From NCBI RefSeq assembly GCF_021602155.1, contig NZ_BQHY01000005.1, forward strand, positions 248,001 through 312,000: 64,000 bases of DNA, written 5' to 3'. Numbering within the stretch: position 1 is the stretch's first letter; each line of letters opens with the position of its first letter. Both the position numbers and the translations under genes were made by a program. The stretch comes from Pseudomonas parakoreensis. GTDB taxonomy: Bacteria; Pseudomonadota; Gammaproteobacteria; Pseudomonadales; Pseudomonadaceae. Shown piece by piece: positions 26,377-35,126 of this stretch. Below the pieces are notes generated by a model, which saw only the letters and a list, made by a program, of their open reading frames with translations, searched no databases and had not been told where the DNA came from.

Positions 26377-27447
26377 TCAGCGCAGCTCGTTGAGTGCACG
26401 GGTCAGCAACTGCATGTCGTCCGCAGTAGTGGTCAGCCCCGGAGTGATGCGAATGCTCGGCCCGCTCGCCGCACCGTTACGCACCACGGTGAACAGGTTG
26501 TACTCATCGAGCAGGCGTTCGACCATCGCCTGTTGATCGGTGTGGCGAGTGAAGCGCATTGAGGTGATGCCACCATACAAGCGCGGATCGTCCGGGGTCA
26601 TCACTTCGATCCCCGGCAAGTGGCGCACGGCGCTGACCCACAGGTTGCGCAGATAACTCAGTCGCGCGCCCTTGGCTGCTGCGCCGCCGAGCGAACGATG
26701 CTCCTCGAGCGCCAGCGGCAGGGACATCAGTGCCGGAATGTTCGGTGTGCTGTACGGCGTGCGCGCGCGGATGTCGCTGGCTGGAAAATGCATTTCGCCC
26801 ATGTCCGGATCAATGTCGGCAAGGCGCTGCGGAGCGATGTACAGAAAACCCAGAGTCAACGGTGCGCCAATCCATTTGTGCAGATTGAAGCCAGCGAACG
26901 AGATGCCCAAGGCTTCAAGGTTGAACTCTATCTGGCCGAGGGCGTGGGCGCCGTCGAGGATGATGTCTACGTCATGTTGTTTCGCCAGCGCGGCGATGGC
27001 CTGCACCGGCATCACCAGCCCCGTGCGATGAGTCACGTGGGTCAGGGCCATCAGCTTGAGTTTTGGATAGCGGACGAAGGCTTCGCGATAGGTATCCAGC
27101 AGGCTGTCGAAAGTGGCCGGATGGGTGTGGCTGATCTCGATCACCTCCACACCGCGATGGCGCGCCAGCCAGCGCATGGCGCCTTTGACCGTGTCGTATT
27201 CCAGGTCGCAGATCAGCACCTGATCGCCCGGCTGCAGGCGATTGTAATTGCGGATCAGCGACTGCAGCGCATCACTGGCGTTGCGGGTGAAGGCGATGCT
27301 CTGCGCGCGCACGCCGATCGTCTCGGCCAGTTGCGCGCGGATGTCGAGGCTGTCGTGCTGTTCGAAACGCTGGCGCACATACACCGAGTTGCGGGTGTTG
27401 ATCAGCTCGATGTTGCGCTGGTAGTCCTCGATCACCGTGCGCGACAT
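26377..27447 (-). CDS. Class V aminotransferase (isopenicillin-N-epimerase-like)
   Basis: A PLP-dependent enzyme with 356 residues from the first ATG. The PLP-binding Lys is in GFNLHKWIGAPLTLG and the ring-stacking Asp region is VDIILDGAHALGQI. The frame stays open for about 37 coding-like codons upstream, to about 27558, and this part (FWQTFADRYEAQTGPLNLEN) reads like a normal family N-terminus. No ATG or GTG opens it, only an ATA at 27556-27558 and internal CTG codons. The true protein is therefore probably longer than annotated here. The substrate is unknown. The gene converges on the dioxygenase, with 5 nt between stop codons. Confidence 0.75.
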   Translation of the reverse strand: MSRTVIEDYQRNIELINTRNSVYVRQRFEQHDSLDIRAQLAETIGVRAQSIAFTRNASDALQSLIRNYNRLQPGDQVLICDLEYDTVKGAMRWLARHRGVEVIEISHTHPATFDSLLDTYREAFVRYPKLKLMALTHVTHRTGLVMPVQAIAALAKQHDVDIILDGAHALGQIEFNLEALGISFAGFNLHKWIGAPLTLGFLYIAPQRLADIDPDMGEMHFPASDIRARTPYSTPNIPALMSLPLALEEHRSLGGAAAKGARLSYLRNLWVSAVRHLPGIEVMTPDDPRLYGGITSMRFTRHTDQQAMVERLLDEYNLFTVVRNGAASGPSIRITPGLTTTADDMQLLTRALNELR

Positions 27448-27586
27448 GCGTCCGAAGTAGCCGTTTTCCAGGTTCAGCGGGCCGGTTTGTGCTTCGTAGC
27501 GATCGGCGAAGGTTTGCCAGAATGCTTCGTCACGGGCGCGGCGGTTGTTGTCAGGTATGGTCGAATCGGCTCAGGGGGAGGGCGCT

Positions 27587-27823
27587 TCAGTGGTGCGGGG
27601 CGGGTTTGCCGTGGTTGGCGCGTAGCGGTTCAAGCAGCTCCGACAGACCGTTATGGTCGATTTCCTGCATCAGCGCCAACAGTCCGCCGAGCTCGCCGTG
27701 AGGGAAGCCTTCGCGAGCGAACCAGTTCAAATAAGGGCCCGGCAGGTCGGCAATGATCCGGCCCTTGTACTTGCCAAAGGGCATTTCACGGGTGATCAGC
27801 AGTTCGAGTTTTTCAGGATTCAT
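27587..27823 (-). CDS. DUF3820 family small protein
   Basis: A 78-aa protein with the family core MPFGKYKGRIIADLPGPYLNWF. DUF3820 proteins are short and possibly nucleic-acid associated, as the fold resembles exonuclease appendages; the function is not established. The ATG at 27821-27823 is used; a TTG three codons upstream is also possible. It lies just upstream of the class V aminotransferase on the same strand. Confidence 0.75.
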   Translation of the reverse strand: MNPEKLELLITREMPFGKYKGRIIADLPGPYLNWFAREGFPHGELGGLLALMQEIDHNGLSELLEPLRANHGKPAPHH

Positions 27824-27973
27824 CAGGGGCAATCATCTGGCTTCGGAACACTCTGGAAAATACAGGCATTCTGCATGCAGGCCAAATGACAGATCATGCA
27901 AATAACCGTGATACAGATAGTTCAAATATCTTTAACTTGTTGAAAAATAAGGATTTATTTTTTATCAGAAAGC

Positions 27974-27989
27974 TGGCACGCACACTGCA
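27974..27989 (+). promoter_or_regulatory. Sigma-54 promoter of the DUF2383 gene
   Basis: TGGCACGCACACTGCA matches TGGCACG-N4-TTGCA with one mismatch and has the invariant GG-N10-GC spacing. An AT-rich stretch (27940-27968) lies just upstream. The start codon is 41 nt downstream. Confidence 0.7.
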
Positions 27990-28029
27990 ATAACCCTTGC
28001 ATCTTCAACCAACCGCAAGGAATTGAAAA

Positions 28030-28497
28030 ATGACTGACATGAACAAAGAAGCCATCTCTGTACTCAACGACCTGATCGAAACCAGCAAGGACGGTCAGGA
28101 AGGGTTCAAGACTTGCGCCGAAGACATCAAGCATCCAGAACTCAAAGCGCTGTTCGCCAAGCGTTCTGCCGATTGCGCTACTGCCGCTGCCGAACTGCAG
28201 GCTACCGTGCGCTCGATGGGCGGTGATCCTGAAACCTCTACCAGCGTCAGCGGTGACCTGCACCGTCGCTGGGTCGACGTCAAAGCCATGTTCACCGGCA
28301 AGGACGAAGAGGCTGTACTGAACGAAGCCGAGCGCGGTGAAGACCATGCACTCAAGGCTTATCGTGAAGCCATCGAGAAAATCAACAAGCACAACCTGGT
28401 CGGCATCCGTGACCTGGTTGAGCGTCAGTACCACGGCGTGCAACGCAATCACGACCAGGTGAAAGCCCTGCGTAACCAGGCTCGCGCGCGTTCGTAA
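28030..28497 (+). CDS. PA2169-family DUF2383 four-helix-bundle protein
   Basis: A 155-aa helical protein beginning MTDMNKEAISVLNDLIETSK, with repeated acidic and amphipathic helices (EGFKTCAEDIKHPELKALFA; GDLHRRWVDVKAMFTGKDEE; ERGEDHALKAYREAIEK). This is the ferritin-like DUF2383 family, often stress-induced; its biochemical role is unknown. A single-gene transcript with a sigma-54 promoter and a clean terminator is indicated. Confidence 0.85.
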   Translation: MTDMNKEAISVLNDLIETSKDGQEGFKTCAEDIKHPELKALFAKRSADCATAAAELQATVRSMGGDPETSTSVSGDLHRRWVDVKAMFTGKDEEAVLNEAERGEDHALKAYREAIEKINKHNLVGIRDLVERQYHGVQRNHDQVKALRNQARARS

Positions 28498-28517
28498 GCG
28501 TTTGCAGGTTATAAAAA

Positions 28518-28543
28518 ACGCCAGCTAGTCTGGCGTTTTTTTT
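28518..28543 (+). terminator. Intrinsic terminator after the DUF2383 gene
   Basis: Stem ACGCCAG / CTGGCGT with a 5-nt loop, followed by a T tract. Confidence 0.85.
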
Positions 28544-28559
28544 GCGTGAGGGAAAAGCC

Positions 28560-28635
28560 AAAGATCGCAGCCTGCGGCAGGTCCTACAGGGGATCGCATT
28601 CCAGGGCAGGAGCTGCCGAAGGCTGCGATCTTTTC
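28560..28635. repeat. REP-type inverted pair (GGAGCTGCCGNAGGCTGCGATC family)
   Basis: Arms AAGATCGCAGCCTGCGGCAG and a diverged complement, between the DUF2383 terminator and the convergent phaJ gene. Confidence 0.7.
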
Positions 28636-28637
28636 CA

Positions 28638-29108
28638 TCAGCCGATGCTGATCGCCGGCAACGTCGGCAGGGTCACGGTCTGTTGCTTGCGCGGCGCGAG
28701 AATCTCGGCCTCGCCATCCACCACCAGCTCATCGCGCTGATTGAACACGCGAGTGGCGATGCGCACGCGAAACTTCGGCAACTTCTCGAGAATTTCCAGA
28801 CGCACGGTCAGGGTATCGCCAATCTTCACCGGTTTCTGAAAGCTCATCTGCTGACCGATGTAGATGGTGCCCGGCCCAGGCAGCTCGCACGCCACGGCCG
28901 CGCTGATCAACGCACCGCTGAACATGCCGTGGGCGATGCGTTCCTTGAACATGCTGGCAGCGGCGAACTCGGCGTCCAGGTGCACCGGGTTGTGGTCGCC
29001 GGACATCGCGGCGAACAGCTGAATATCACGTTCTTCCACCGTCTTGCTGTAGCTGGCGGTCTGGCCGACTTCGAGGGCTTCGTAAGGGATGTTGGTAACC
29101 TGGGTCAT
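28638..29108 (-). CDS. phaJ: MaoC-like (R)-specific enoyl-CoA hydratase
   Basis: A 156-aa hot-dog-fold hydratase that converts trans-2-enoyl-CoA from beta-oxidation to (R)-3-hydroxyacyl-CoA, a polyhydroxyalkanoate precursor. Catalytic Asp38 and His43 lie in MSGDHNPVHLD, followed by HGMFSGALISAA. The ATG at 29106-29108 gives the normal family length. It lies beside the lipase and fadD genes, the same order as PA3302-PA3299 in P. aeruginosa, where the homologue is called PhaJ1. Confidence 0.88.
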   Translation of the reverse strand: MTQVTNIPYEALEVGQTASYSKTVEERDIQLFAAMSGDHNPVHLDAEFAAASMFKERIAHGMFSGALISAAVACELPGPGTIYIGQQMSFQKPVKIGDTLTVRLEILEKLPKFRVRIATRVFNQRDELVVDGEAEILAPRKQQTVTLPTLPAISIG

Positions 29109-29151
29109 CGGTCTTGATTCCTGTGACGGATTAAAGTGAATCCACAAAAAA

Positions 29152-30096
29152 TTATTCGCTGCGATGGGGGCGGCGATGGCTCAGCGCCTGGTCGATCCAG
29201 GTCAGCACATCGGCGATCACTTCGTCGCGATTGGTTTCATTGAACAATTCGTGCCGCGCCTGCGGGTAGATCTTCAGTTGCAGGTTCTGGCTGCCGGCCG
29301 AGCGCAACGCTGCGGCCAGATCTGTCAGACGCTTGCCTTCGCTCACCGGATCACATTCACCGCCGATCACCAGCAGCGGCAGGCCCGGGTCGATCTGCGC
29401 GAGATTGGACGCTTTGCTGATCTGCTGCAAGCCGCCGAGCAAGTCGATCCACAATTGGTTGGTGCAGCGGAAGCCGCACAATGGGTCGTTGGCATACAGA
29501 TCGACCTCGACCGGGTCGCGGCTCAGCCAGTCAAACGGGGTACGCGCCGGTTTGAATTTTTTGTTGAACGAGCCGAACGACAACCACTCGATCAACGCAC
29601 TGCGGCCCTTGCCGCCCTGACGCAGTTTTTCGAAACGGGCGATCTGCCGCGCCGCGCCGTAAAGCGCGACAGGCTGAAAGTTCGAACCGCTGAGAATCGC
29701 CCCGTGCAGGCTGGCGCTGTGATGCAGCAGGTAACCCTGAGCGAGGTAGCTGCCCATGCTGTGCCCGAGCAGGATGATCGGTACCTCGGGATGCTGCTGG
29801 CCGATGTGCTGATTGAGGCTGGCCAGATCGCCGATCACCTTGCACCAGCCGTCGTCATCGGCGAAATGCCCGAGCGTCCCGTGTTCGGCGGTTTTGCCAT
29901 GCCCGCGCAAATCCGGGGCGTACACACCGTAGCCTTGTTCGCAGAACGCATTCGCCAGCCTTTCGTAGCGAGCGCTGTGTTCGGCCATGCCGTGGGCCAG
30001 CAGAATGACTGCTTTCAATGGCGCGGCGGGCAGCCACTGGTTGACGAACAGGCGGCTGCGGTCACTCGCGTCCAGCCAGAAGGCACGGTGGATCAT
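29152..30096 (-). CDS. Alpha/beta hydrolase, monoacylglycerol-lipase-like
   Basis: A 314-aa serine hydrolase. The nucleophile Ser113 is in LLGHSMGSYLAQ, the acid is in VIGGECDPVSEG and the His is in YPQARHELFNE; HGMAEHSARYERLA is the oxyanion-region motif of monoglyceride lipases. No signal peptide is seen. It is 43 nt upstream of phaJ on the same strand and divergent from fadD2, so fatty acids it releases could be activated by the neighbouring acyl-CoA ligases. Confidence 0.88.
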   Translation of the reverse strand: MIHRAFWLDASDRSRLFVNQWLPAAPLKAVILLAHGMAEHSARYERLANAFCEQGYGVYAPDLRGHGKTAEHGTLGHFADDDGWCKVIGDLASLNQHIGQQHPEVPIILLGHSMGSYLAQGYLLHHSASLHGAILSGSNFQPVALYGAARQIARFEKLRQGGKGRSALIEWLSFGSFNKKFKPARTPFDWLSRDPVEVDLYANDPLCGFRCTNQLWIDLLGGLQQISKASNLAQIDPGLPLLVIGGECDPVSEGKRLTDLAAALRSAGSQNLQLKIYPQARHELFNETNRDEVIADVLTWIDQALSHRRPHRSE

Positions 30097-30338
30097 GGCA
30101 ATTCCTTTTTGATCGAGCGGTTACGGCCCGCAGTCGTTGCATTGTATAGCGCGTCCGATCAGCTCACGCCACGGCAGGAAGATTCATACGATCAATGTCG
30201 CCATTGCCCTTATTTGCCTCAATGGCCATAACTGCTAGTGTCCGTGAAGCTCCGCTTTTTGCTTTGTGCCCTCAGGGATAAGCGCGAAACCACAGAAAAG
30301 CGGCTCCCGGATCGATTCAGGTAAAGAGGACAAGAACA

Positions 30339-32027
30339 ATGCAACCTGATTTCTGGAATGACAAACGCCCCGCCGGCGTACCCCTGAACATCGACATGGG
30401 CGAGTTCAAGTCGGTGATCGAGGTGTTTGAGCGTTCCTGCAAGAAATTCGCGGACCGTCCGGCCTTCAGCAATATGGGCGTGACCCTGACCTACGCGGAA
30501 CTCGAGCGCTACAGCGCGGCGTTCGCCGGTTACCTGCAAGCCCACACCGATCTGGCGCCGGGGGATCGCATCGCGGTGCAGATGCCCAACGTGCTGCAAT
30601 ATCCGATTGCCGTGTTCGGTGCCTTGCGCGCCGGGCTGATTGTGGTCAACACCAACCCGCTGTACACCGCGCGCGAGATGCGCCACCAGTTCAAGGACTC
30701 CGGTGCCCGGGCGCTGGTGTACCTGAACATGTTCGGGCAGAAGGTCCAGGAAGTGCTGCCGGACACCGACCTGCAATACCTGATCGAAGCGAAAATGGGC
30801 GATCTGATGCCCACCGCCAAGGGCTGGCTGATCAATACTGTGGTCAGCAAAGTGAAGAAAATGGTCCCGGACTATTCGCTGCCGCAGGCCATCTCGTTCA
30901 AGAGTGCGCTGCGCCTGGGCCGTGGTTTGGGGATCAAACCGCTGAAAGTCAGCCTCGACGACATCGCCGTGTTGCAATACACCGGTGGCACCACCGGGCT
31001 GGCCAAGGGCGCGATGCTGACCCACGGCAACCTCGTGGCGAACATGCAACAAGTGCGTGCCTGTCTCGCCCAGTTGGGGCCTGACGGTCAGCCACTGCTG
31101 CGCGAAGGGCAGGAGGTGATGGTGGCGCCGCTGCCGCTGTATCACATCTATGCTTTCACCGCGAACTGCATGTGCATGATGGTTTCCGGCAACCACAACG
31201 TGCTGATCACCAATCCGCGAGACATCGCAGGCTTCATCAAGGAACTGAAGAACTGGCGCTTCTCGGCGCTGCTCGGGCTGAACACGTTGTTCGTCGCGCT
31301 GATGGATCACCCGGACTTCAAGACCCTGGATTTCTCTAGTCTCAAGCTGACCAACTCCGGCGGTACCGCGCTGGTCAAGGCCACCGCCGAGCGTTGGGAG
31401 CAGATCACCGGTTGCCGCATTACTGAAGGTTACGGTCTGACCGAAACCTCGCCGGTGGCCTGCACCAACCCGTATGGCGAAAAGTCGCGCCTGGGCACGG
31501 TCGGCCTGCCGGTGCCGGGTACGCTGCTGAAAGTCATTGATGACGAGGGCGTCGAGCAGCCGATGGGCGAGCGCGGCGAGCTGTGTATCAAAGGCCCGCA
31601 GATCATGAAAGGCTACTGGCATAAACCCGAGGCCACCGCCGAAGTGCTGGACGCCGAGGGCTGGTTCAAGTCCGGTGATATTGCGGTGATCGACCCGGAC
31701 GGCTTCGTGCGCATCGTCGACCGCAAGAAGGACATGATCATCGTCTCGGGTTTCAACGTGTACCCCAACGAGATCGAGGACGTGGTGATGGCTCACCCGA
31801 AAGTCGCCAACTGCGCGGTGATCGGTGTGCCGGACGAGCGTTCGGGCGAGGCGGTGAAGCTGTTCGTGGTGGCGCGGGAAACCGGGGTCAGCCTCGAAGA
31901 GCTCAAGGCGTACTGCAAAGAGAATTTCACGGCCTACAAGGTGCCGAAACACATCGTGCTGCGTGAGTCGTTGCCGATGACGCCGGTCGGCAAGATTTTG
32001 CGGCGGGAGTTGCGCGATATCGCTTAA
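30339..32027 (+). CDS. fadD2: Long-chain fatty acid-CoA ligase (FadD2-like)
   Basis: A 562-aa ANL-superfamily ligase that activates fatty acids to acyl-CoA with ATP. The P-loop YTGGTTGLAKGAMLTHGN is near residue 213, the A5 motif is EGYGLTETSPV, and the FACS/A8 region is DRKKDMIIVSGFNVYPNEIE; the C-terminal catalytic Lys region is TPVGKILRRELRD. It is the first of two tandem paralogues as in P. aeruginosa (fadD2-fadD1). The 242-nt divergent gap to the lipase holds its promoter; none was firmly identified. Confidence 0.93.
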   Translation: MQPDFWNDKRPAGVPLNIDMGEFKSVIEVFERSCKKFADRPAFSNMGVTLTYAELERYSAAFAGYLQAHTDLAPGDRIAVQMPNVLQYPIAVFGALRAGLIVVNTNPLYTAREMRHQFKDSGARALVYLNMFGQKVQEVLPDTDLQYLIEAKMGDLMPTAKGWLINTVVSKVKKMVPDYSLPQAISFKSALRLGRGLGIKPLKVSLDDIAVLQYTGGTTGLAKGAMLTHGNLVANMQQVRACLAQLGPDGQPLLREGQEVMVAPLPLYHIYAFTANCMCMMVSGNHNVLITNPRDIAGFIKELKNWRFSALLGLNTLFVALMDHPDFKTLDFSSLKLTNSGGTALVKATAERWEQITGCRITEGYGLTETSPVACTNPYGEKSRLGTVGLPVPGTLLKVIDDEGVEQPMGERGELCIKGPQIMKGYWHKPEATAEVLDAEGWFKSGDIAVIDPDGFVRIVDRKKDMIIVSGFNVYPNEIEDVVMAHPKVANCAVIGVPDERSGEAVKLFVVARETGVSLEELKAYCKENFTAYKVPKHIVLRESLPMTPVGKILRRELRDIA

Positions 32028-32039
32028 AGGGCAGAAACG

Positions 32040-32115
32040 AAAAGATCGCAGCCTGCGGCAGCTCCTACAGGGAATGAGTTCCAATGCAGGAGCTGCCGAA
32101 GGCTGCGATCTTTTG
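32040..32115. repeat. REP-type inverted pair between fadD2 and fadD1
   Basis: Arms AAAGATCGCAGCCTGCGGCA and a diverged complement. The remaining stretch to 32375 (about 260 nt) has no gene; its length suggests an independent fadD1 promoter, which was not resolved by eye. Confidence 0.7.
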
Positions 32116-32375
32116 CTTTAAAGGCCCGTAAAACCGGGGCTTTCAGGGTGATATAGGATTTTTGCTCTAAAATGACTGTTAGAAAGTCTTGAGTCATTAA
32201 AGTGACCATGGAGGCCGCTTTTGGCTCTAGTCGGCCCTTGGCAAAGCTGCTACTCTCGGCGCGCTTTGTGACTTCTCGGCCTGTAGAAAAGCCAGATTCA
32301 CCAATACAAAACACACACCAATAATAATCGCATCAAATGCGGTGAAGAATTCGCGTTGCTGAGGAGTGGGCTTCC

Positions 32376-34073
32376 ATGATCGAAGACTTTTGGAAGGATA
32401 AATACCCGGCTGGAATTGCTGCCGACATCAATCCAGACGAGTACCCGAATATTCAGGCAGTGTTGAAGCAGTCCTGCCAACGCTTCGCCAACAAACCGGC
32501 TTTCAGCAACCTGGGCAAGACAATCACCTACGGTGAACTGTACGAATTGTCCGGTGCGTTTGCCGCGTATCTGCAACAGCATACCGACTTGCAGCCCGGT
32601 GATCGAATTGCCGTGCAACTGCCCAACGTTCTGCAGTACCCGGTCGCCGTCTTCGGTGCGATCCGCGCCGGGCTGATCGTGGTCAACACCAACCCGCTGT
32701 ACACCGCGCGGGAAATGGAACACCAATTCAACGACTCCGGCGCCAAGGCCCTGGTGTGCCTGGCCAACATGGCGCACCTGGCGGAAGCCGTGGTGCCGAA
32801 AACCGGCGTCAAACACGTCATCGTCACCGAAGTCGCCGACCTGCTGCCGCCGGTCAAGCGCCTGCTGATCAACAGCGTGATCAAGTACGTGAAGAAGATG
32901 GTACCGGCCTATCACCTGCCTAAAGCCGTCAAGTTCAATGACGTGCTGAGCAAGGGCCAGGGCCAGCCGGTGACCGAAGCCAACCCGCACAGCAGCGATG
33001 TCGCGGTGTTGCAGTACACCGGCGGCACCACCGGCGTGGCCAAGGGCGCGATGCTCACCCATCGCAACCTCGTCGCCAACATGCTGCAGTGCAAGGCGCT
33101 GATGGGCTCCAACCTCAACGAAGGCTGCGAGATCCTGATCACCCCGTTGCCGCTGTACCACATCTATGCGTTCACCTTTCATTGCATGGCGATGATGCTG
33201 ATCGGCAACCACAACATCCTGATCAGCAACCCGCGCGACCTGCCGGCGATGGTCAAGGAACTGTCGAAGTGGAAGTTCAGCGGTTTCGTCGGCCTGAACA
33301 CGCTGTTCGTGGCGCTGTGCAACAACGAAGGTTTCCGCAAGCTGGATTTCTCCAACCTGAAAGTCACCCTGTCCGGCGGTATGGCCCTGCAACTGGCCGC
33401 GGCCGAGCGTTGGAAAGCCGTGACCGGCTGCTCGATCTGCGAAGGTTACGGCATGACCGAAACCAGCCCGGTGGCCACGGTCAACCCGATCCAGAACATC
33501 CAGATCGGCACCATCGGCATTCCGGTGCCGTCGACCCTGTGCAAAGTCATCGACGATGCCGGTGTCGAGCAGCCGATGGGCGAAGTCGGCGAGCTGTGCG
33601 TCAAGGGCCCGCAAGTGATGAAGGGCTACTGGCAGCGTCAGGAAGCCACCGACGAAATCCTCGACAGCGAAGGCTGGCTGAAGACCGGTGACATCGCGCT
33701 GATTCAGCCCGATGGCTACATGCGCATTGTCGATCGCAAGAAAGACATGATCCTGGTGTCCGGTTTCAACGTTTACCCGAACGAACTGGAAGACGTGCTG
33801 GCAACCTTGCCGGGCGTGTTGCAGTGCGCGGCCATCGGCGTGCCGGACGAGAAATCGGGCGAGGCGATCAAGATCTTCATCGTGGCCAAACCGGGCGTCA
33901 CCCTGACCAAGGAAACCGTGATGGAACACATGCGCGCCAACGTCACCGGTTACAAGGTGCCGCGTTCGGTGGAATTCCGCGATGCACTGCCGACCACCAA
34001 CGTCGGCAAGATCCTGCGCCGCGAGCTGCGTGACGAAGAGCTGAAGAAGATCAAGGCGAAGAACGCCGCCTAA
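32376..34073 (+). CDS. fadD1: Long-chain fatty acid-CoA ligase (FadD1-like)
   Basis: A 565-aa paralogue of the preceding gene with the same motifs: YTGGTTGVAKGAMLTHRN, EGYGMTETSPVATVNP, DRKKDMILVSGFNVYPNELE and TNVGKILRRELRDEELKK. In P. aeruginosa FadD1 prefers longer-chain and FadD2 shorter-chain fatty acids; whether that holds here is unknown. It is followed by an intrinsic terminator. Confidence 0.93.
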   Translation: MIEDFWKDKYPAGIAADINPDEYPNIQAVLKQSCQRFANKPAFSNLGKTITYGELYELSGAFAAYLQQHTDLQPGDRIAVQLPNVLQYPVAVFGAIRAGLIVVNTNPLYTAREMEHQFNDSGAKALVCLANMAHLAEAVVPKTGVKHVIVTEVADLLPPVKRLLINSVIKYVKKMVPAYHLPKAVKFNDVLSKGQGQPVTEANPHSSDVAVLQYTGGTTGVAKGAMLTHRNLVANMLQCKALMGSNLNEGCEILITPLPLYHIYAFTFHCMAMMLIGNHNILISNPRDLPAMVKELSKWKFSGFVGLNTLFVALCNNEGFRKLDFSNLKVTLSGGMALQLAAAERWKAVTGCSICEGYGMTETSPVATVNPIQNIQIGTIGIPVPSTLCKVIDDAGVEQPMGEVGELCVKGPQVMKGYWQRQEATDEILDSEGWLKTGDIALIQPDGYMRIVDRKKDMILVSGFNVYPNELEDVLATLPGVLQCAAIGVPDEKSGEAIKIFIVAKPGVTLTKETVMEHMRANVTGYKVPRSVEFRDALPTTNVGKILRRELRDEELKKIKAKNAA

Positions 34074-34080
34074 AACAGAA

Positions 34081-34104
34081 AGCCCCGCAAATGCGGGGCT
34101 TTTT
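34081..34104 (+). terminator. Intrinsic terminator after fadD1
   Basis: Perfect stem AGCCCCGC / GCGGGGCT with an AAAT loop, then T residues. Confidence 0.9.
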
Positions 34105-34110
34105 GTTGAA

Positions 34111-34183
34111 GATCAAAAGATCGCAGCCTTCGGCAGCTCCTACAGAGTTCAATGTAGGAGCTGCCGAAGGCTGCGATCTTTTG
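34111..34183. repeat. REP-type inverted pair between convergent genes
   Basis: Arms GATCAAAAGATCGCAGCCTT and its complement, between the fadD1 terminator and the convergent hypothetical gene. Confidence 0.75.
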
Positions 34184-34196
34184 CTTTATGCGGTTG

Positions 34197-34574
34197 TTAC
34201 TGCCGGAACGGCGCGAAATTTACGTTGGTCCCCGCCGGACGCATGTCCTGCAGGTACGAATCCTTGTCTGCACTCAACTCCAAGCTCAACGCCGCCTTGC
34301 GCTTGCCTTCGTTGCGAATCACCAGGCCTTCGAGCTTTTCCCGCAGAAACACGGTTGGCACTTTCAGGTGCAGCAGTTCGTCGGTGGCCGGGGTGTGCAT
34401 CAGCAGGTGAATCCACTCGTACTGGCCGACGGCCAGACGCGATACCGGCAGGTCGAACCACCAGATGTTGCGGTTGCGGTTCAGTTCGGCGAAGTGGCAG
34501 TTGTTGGTGCCGAGCACAGCGCCGCCCAGTTCCTGGTTGCGACGGGCAATGGCCTGCTTTTTATCGAGTTTCAT
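34197..34574 (-). CDS. Conserved hypothetical protein (unrecognised family)
   Basis: A 125-aa soluble protein starting MKLDKKQAIARRNQELGGAV. It has a central aromatic segment NRNIWWFDLPVSRL and no signal peptide or membrane span. I do not recognise a domain. A gene at this position next to fadD1 also occurs in P. aeruginosa as a hypothetical. The open frame continues far upstream, but the ATG at 34572-34574 has TGCAGGA just before it and is preferred. Confidence 0.65.
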   Translation of the reverse strand: MKLDKKQAIARRNQELGGAVLGTNNCHFAELNRNRNIWWFDLPVSRLAVGQYEWIHLLMHTPATDELLHLKVPTVFLREKLEGLVIRNEGKRKAALSLELSADKDSYLQDMRPAGTNVNFAPFRQ

Positions 34575-34770
34575 AACATTCCTGCGGGGTCTGATCGTTG
34601 GCGCAGCGCGCCCATAGCTGCGCATTCTCGGGGCTTGGGGGGCAAACATAAAGCCCAACCTGCATTGCACGACGAAATGAACGGCAAAAATAAATGAAAC
34701 TCGTGGCAAACCCGGCCAGTCAATCATTACGTACTGACTTTTCCCCTTCAATGCACCAAGGAGAAACACC

Positions 34771-34962
34771 ATGAGTAGCACTGGCGATAAAGTAAAAGGC
34801 ATGGCCAACGAAGCTGTCGGCAACGTCAAGCAAGGTGTCGGTAAAGCCACCGACAACAGCAAGCTGCAAGCCGAAGGCAAGCTGCAAGAGAAAAAAGGCG
34901 AAGCCCAGCAAGCTGTCGGCAAAGCCAAAGACGCCATCAAGAAAGGTGTCGACAAGGCGTAA
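34771..34962 (+). CDS. CsbD-family stress protein
   Basis: A 63-aa highly charged, Lys/Ala/Gly-rich protein with the CsbD repeats GDKVKGMANEAVGNVKQGVG and LQAEGKLQEKKGEAQQAVG. CsbD proteins are abundant under general stress and their function is unknown. AAGGAG precedes the ATG and a strong terminator follows, so it is monocistronic. Confidence 0.9.
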   Translation: MSSTGDKVKGMANEAVGNVKQGVGKATDNSKLQAEGKLQEKKGEAQQAVGKAKDAIKKGVDKA

Positions 34963-34980
34963 TTCCCGCCTTGAACGAAA

Positions 34981-35016
34981 CACAAAAACGGCCATCCAAG
35001 GATGGCCGTTTTTGTG
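34981..35016 (+). terminator. Intrinsic terminator after the CsbD gene
   Basis: A long perfect stem CAAAAACGGCCATCC / GGATGGCCGTTTTTG with an AA centre; T/A-rich ends make it potentially bidirectional. Confidence 0.85.
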
Positions 35017-35126
35017 TCAAAACCCGACGGTCATCCACGAAGGTCGCCAAGTAGGCTACCGTGATGTAAAAAACGGCCCCTGAGTCGCCACGACTTCAAC
35101 CTGTAATGCGGCGAAAGGAGACGCGA

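Noticed and set aside
32230-32260. Sigma-54 promoter before fadD1 (cttggcaaagctgct)
   Set aside because: The GG to GC spacing is not 10 nt, so the match is not convincing.
34695-34730. AlgU-type promoter before the CsbD gene
   Set aside because: GAAACT and TCAATC are present but with 18-nt spacing and poor matches to GAACTT/TCTGA.
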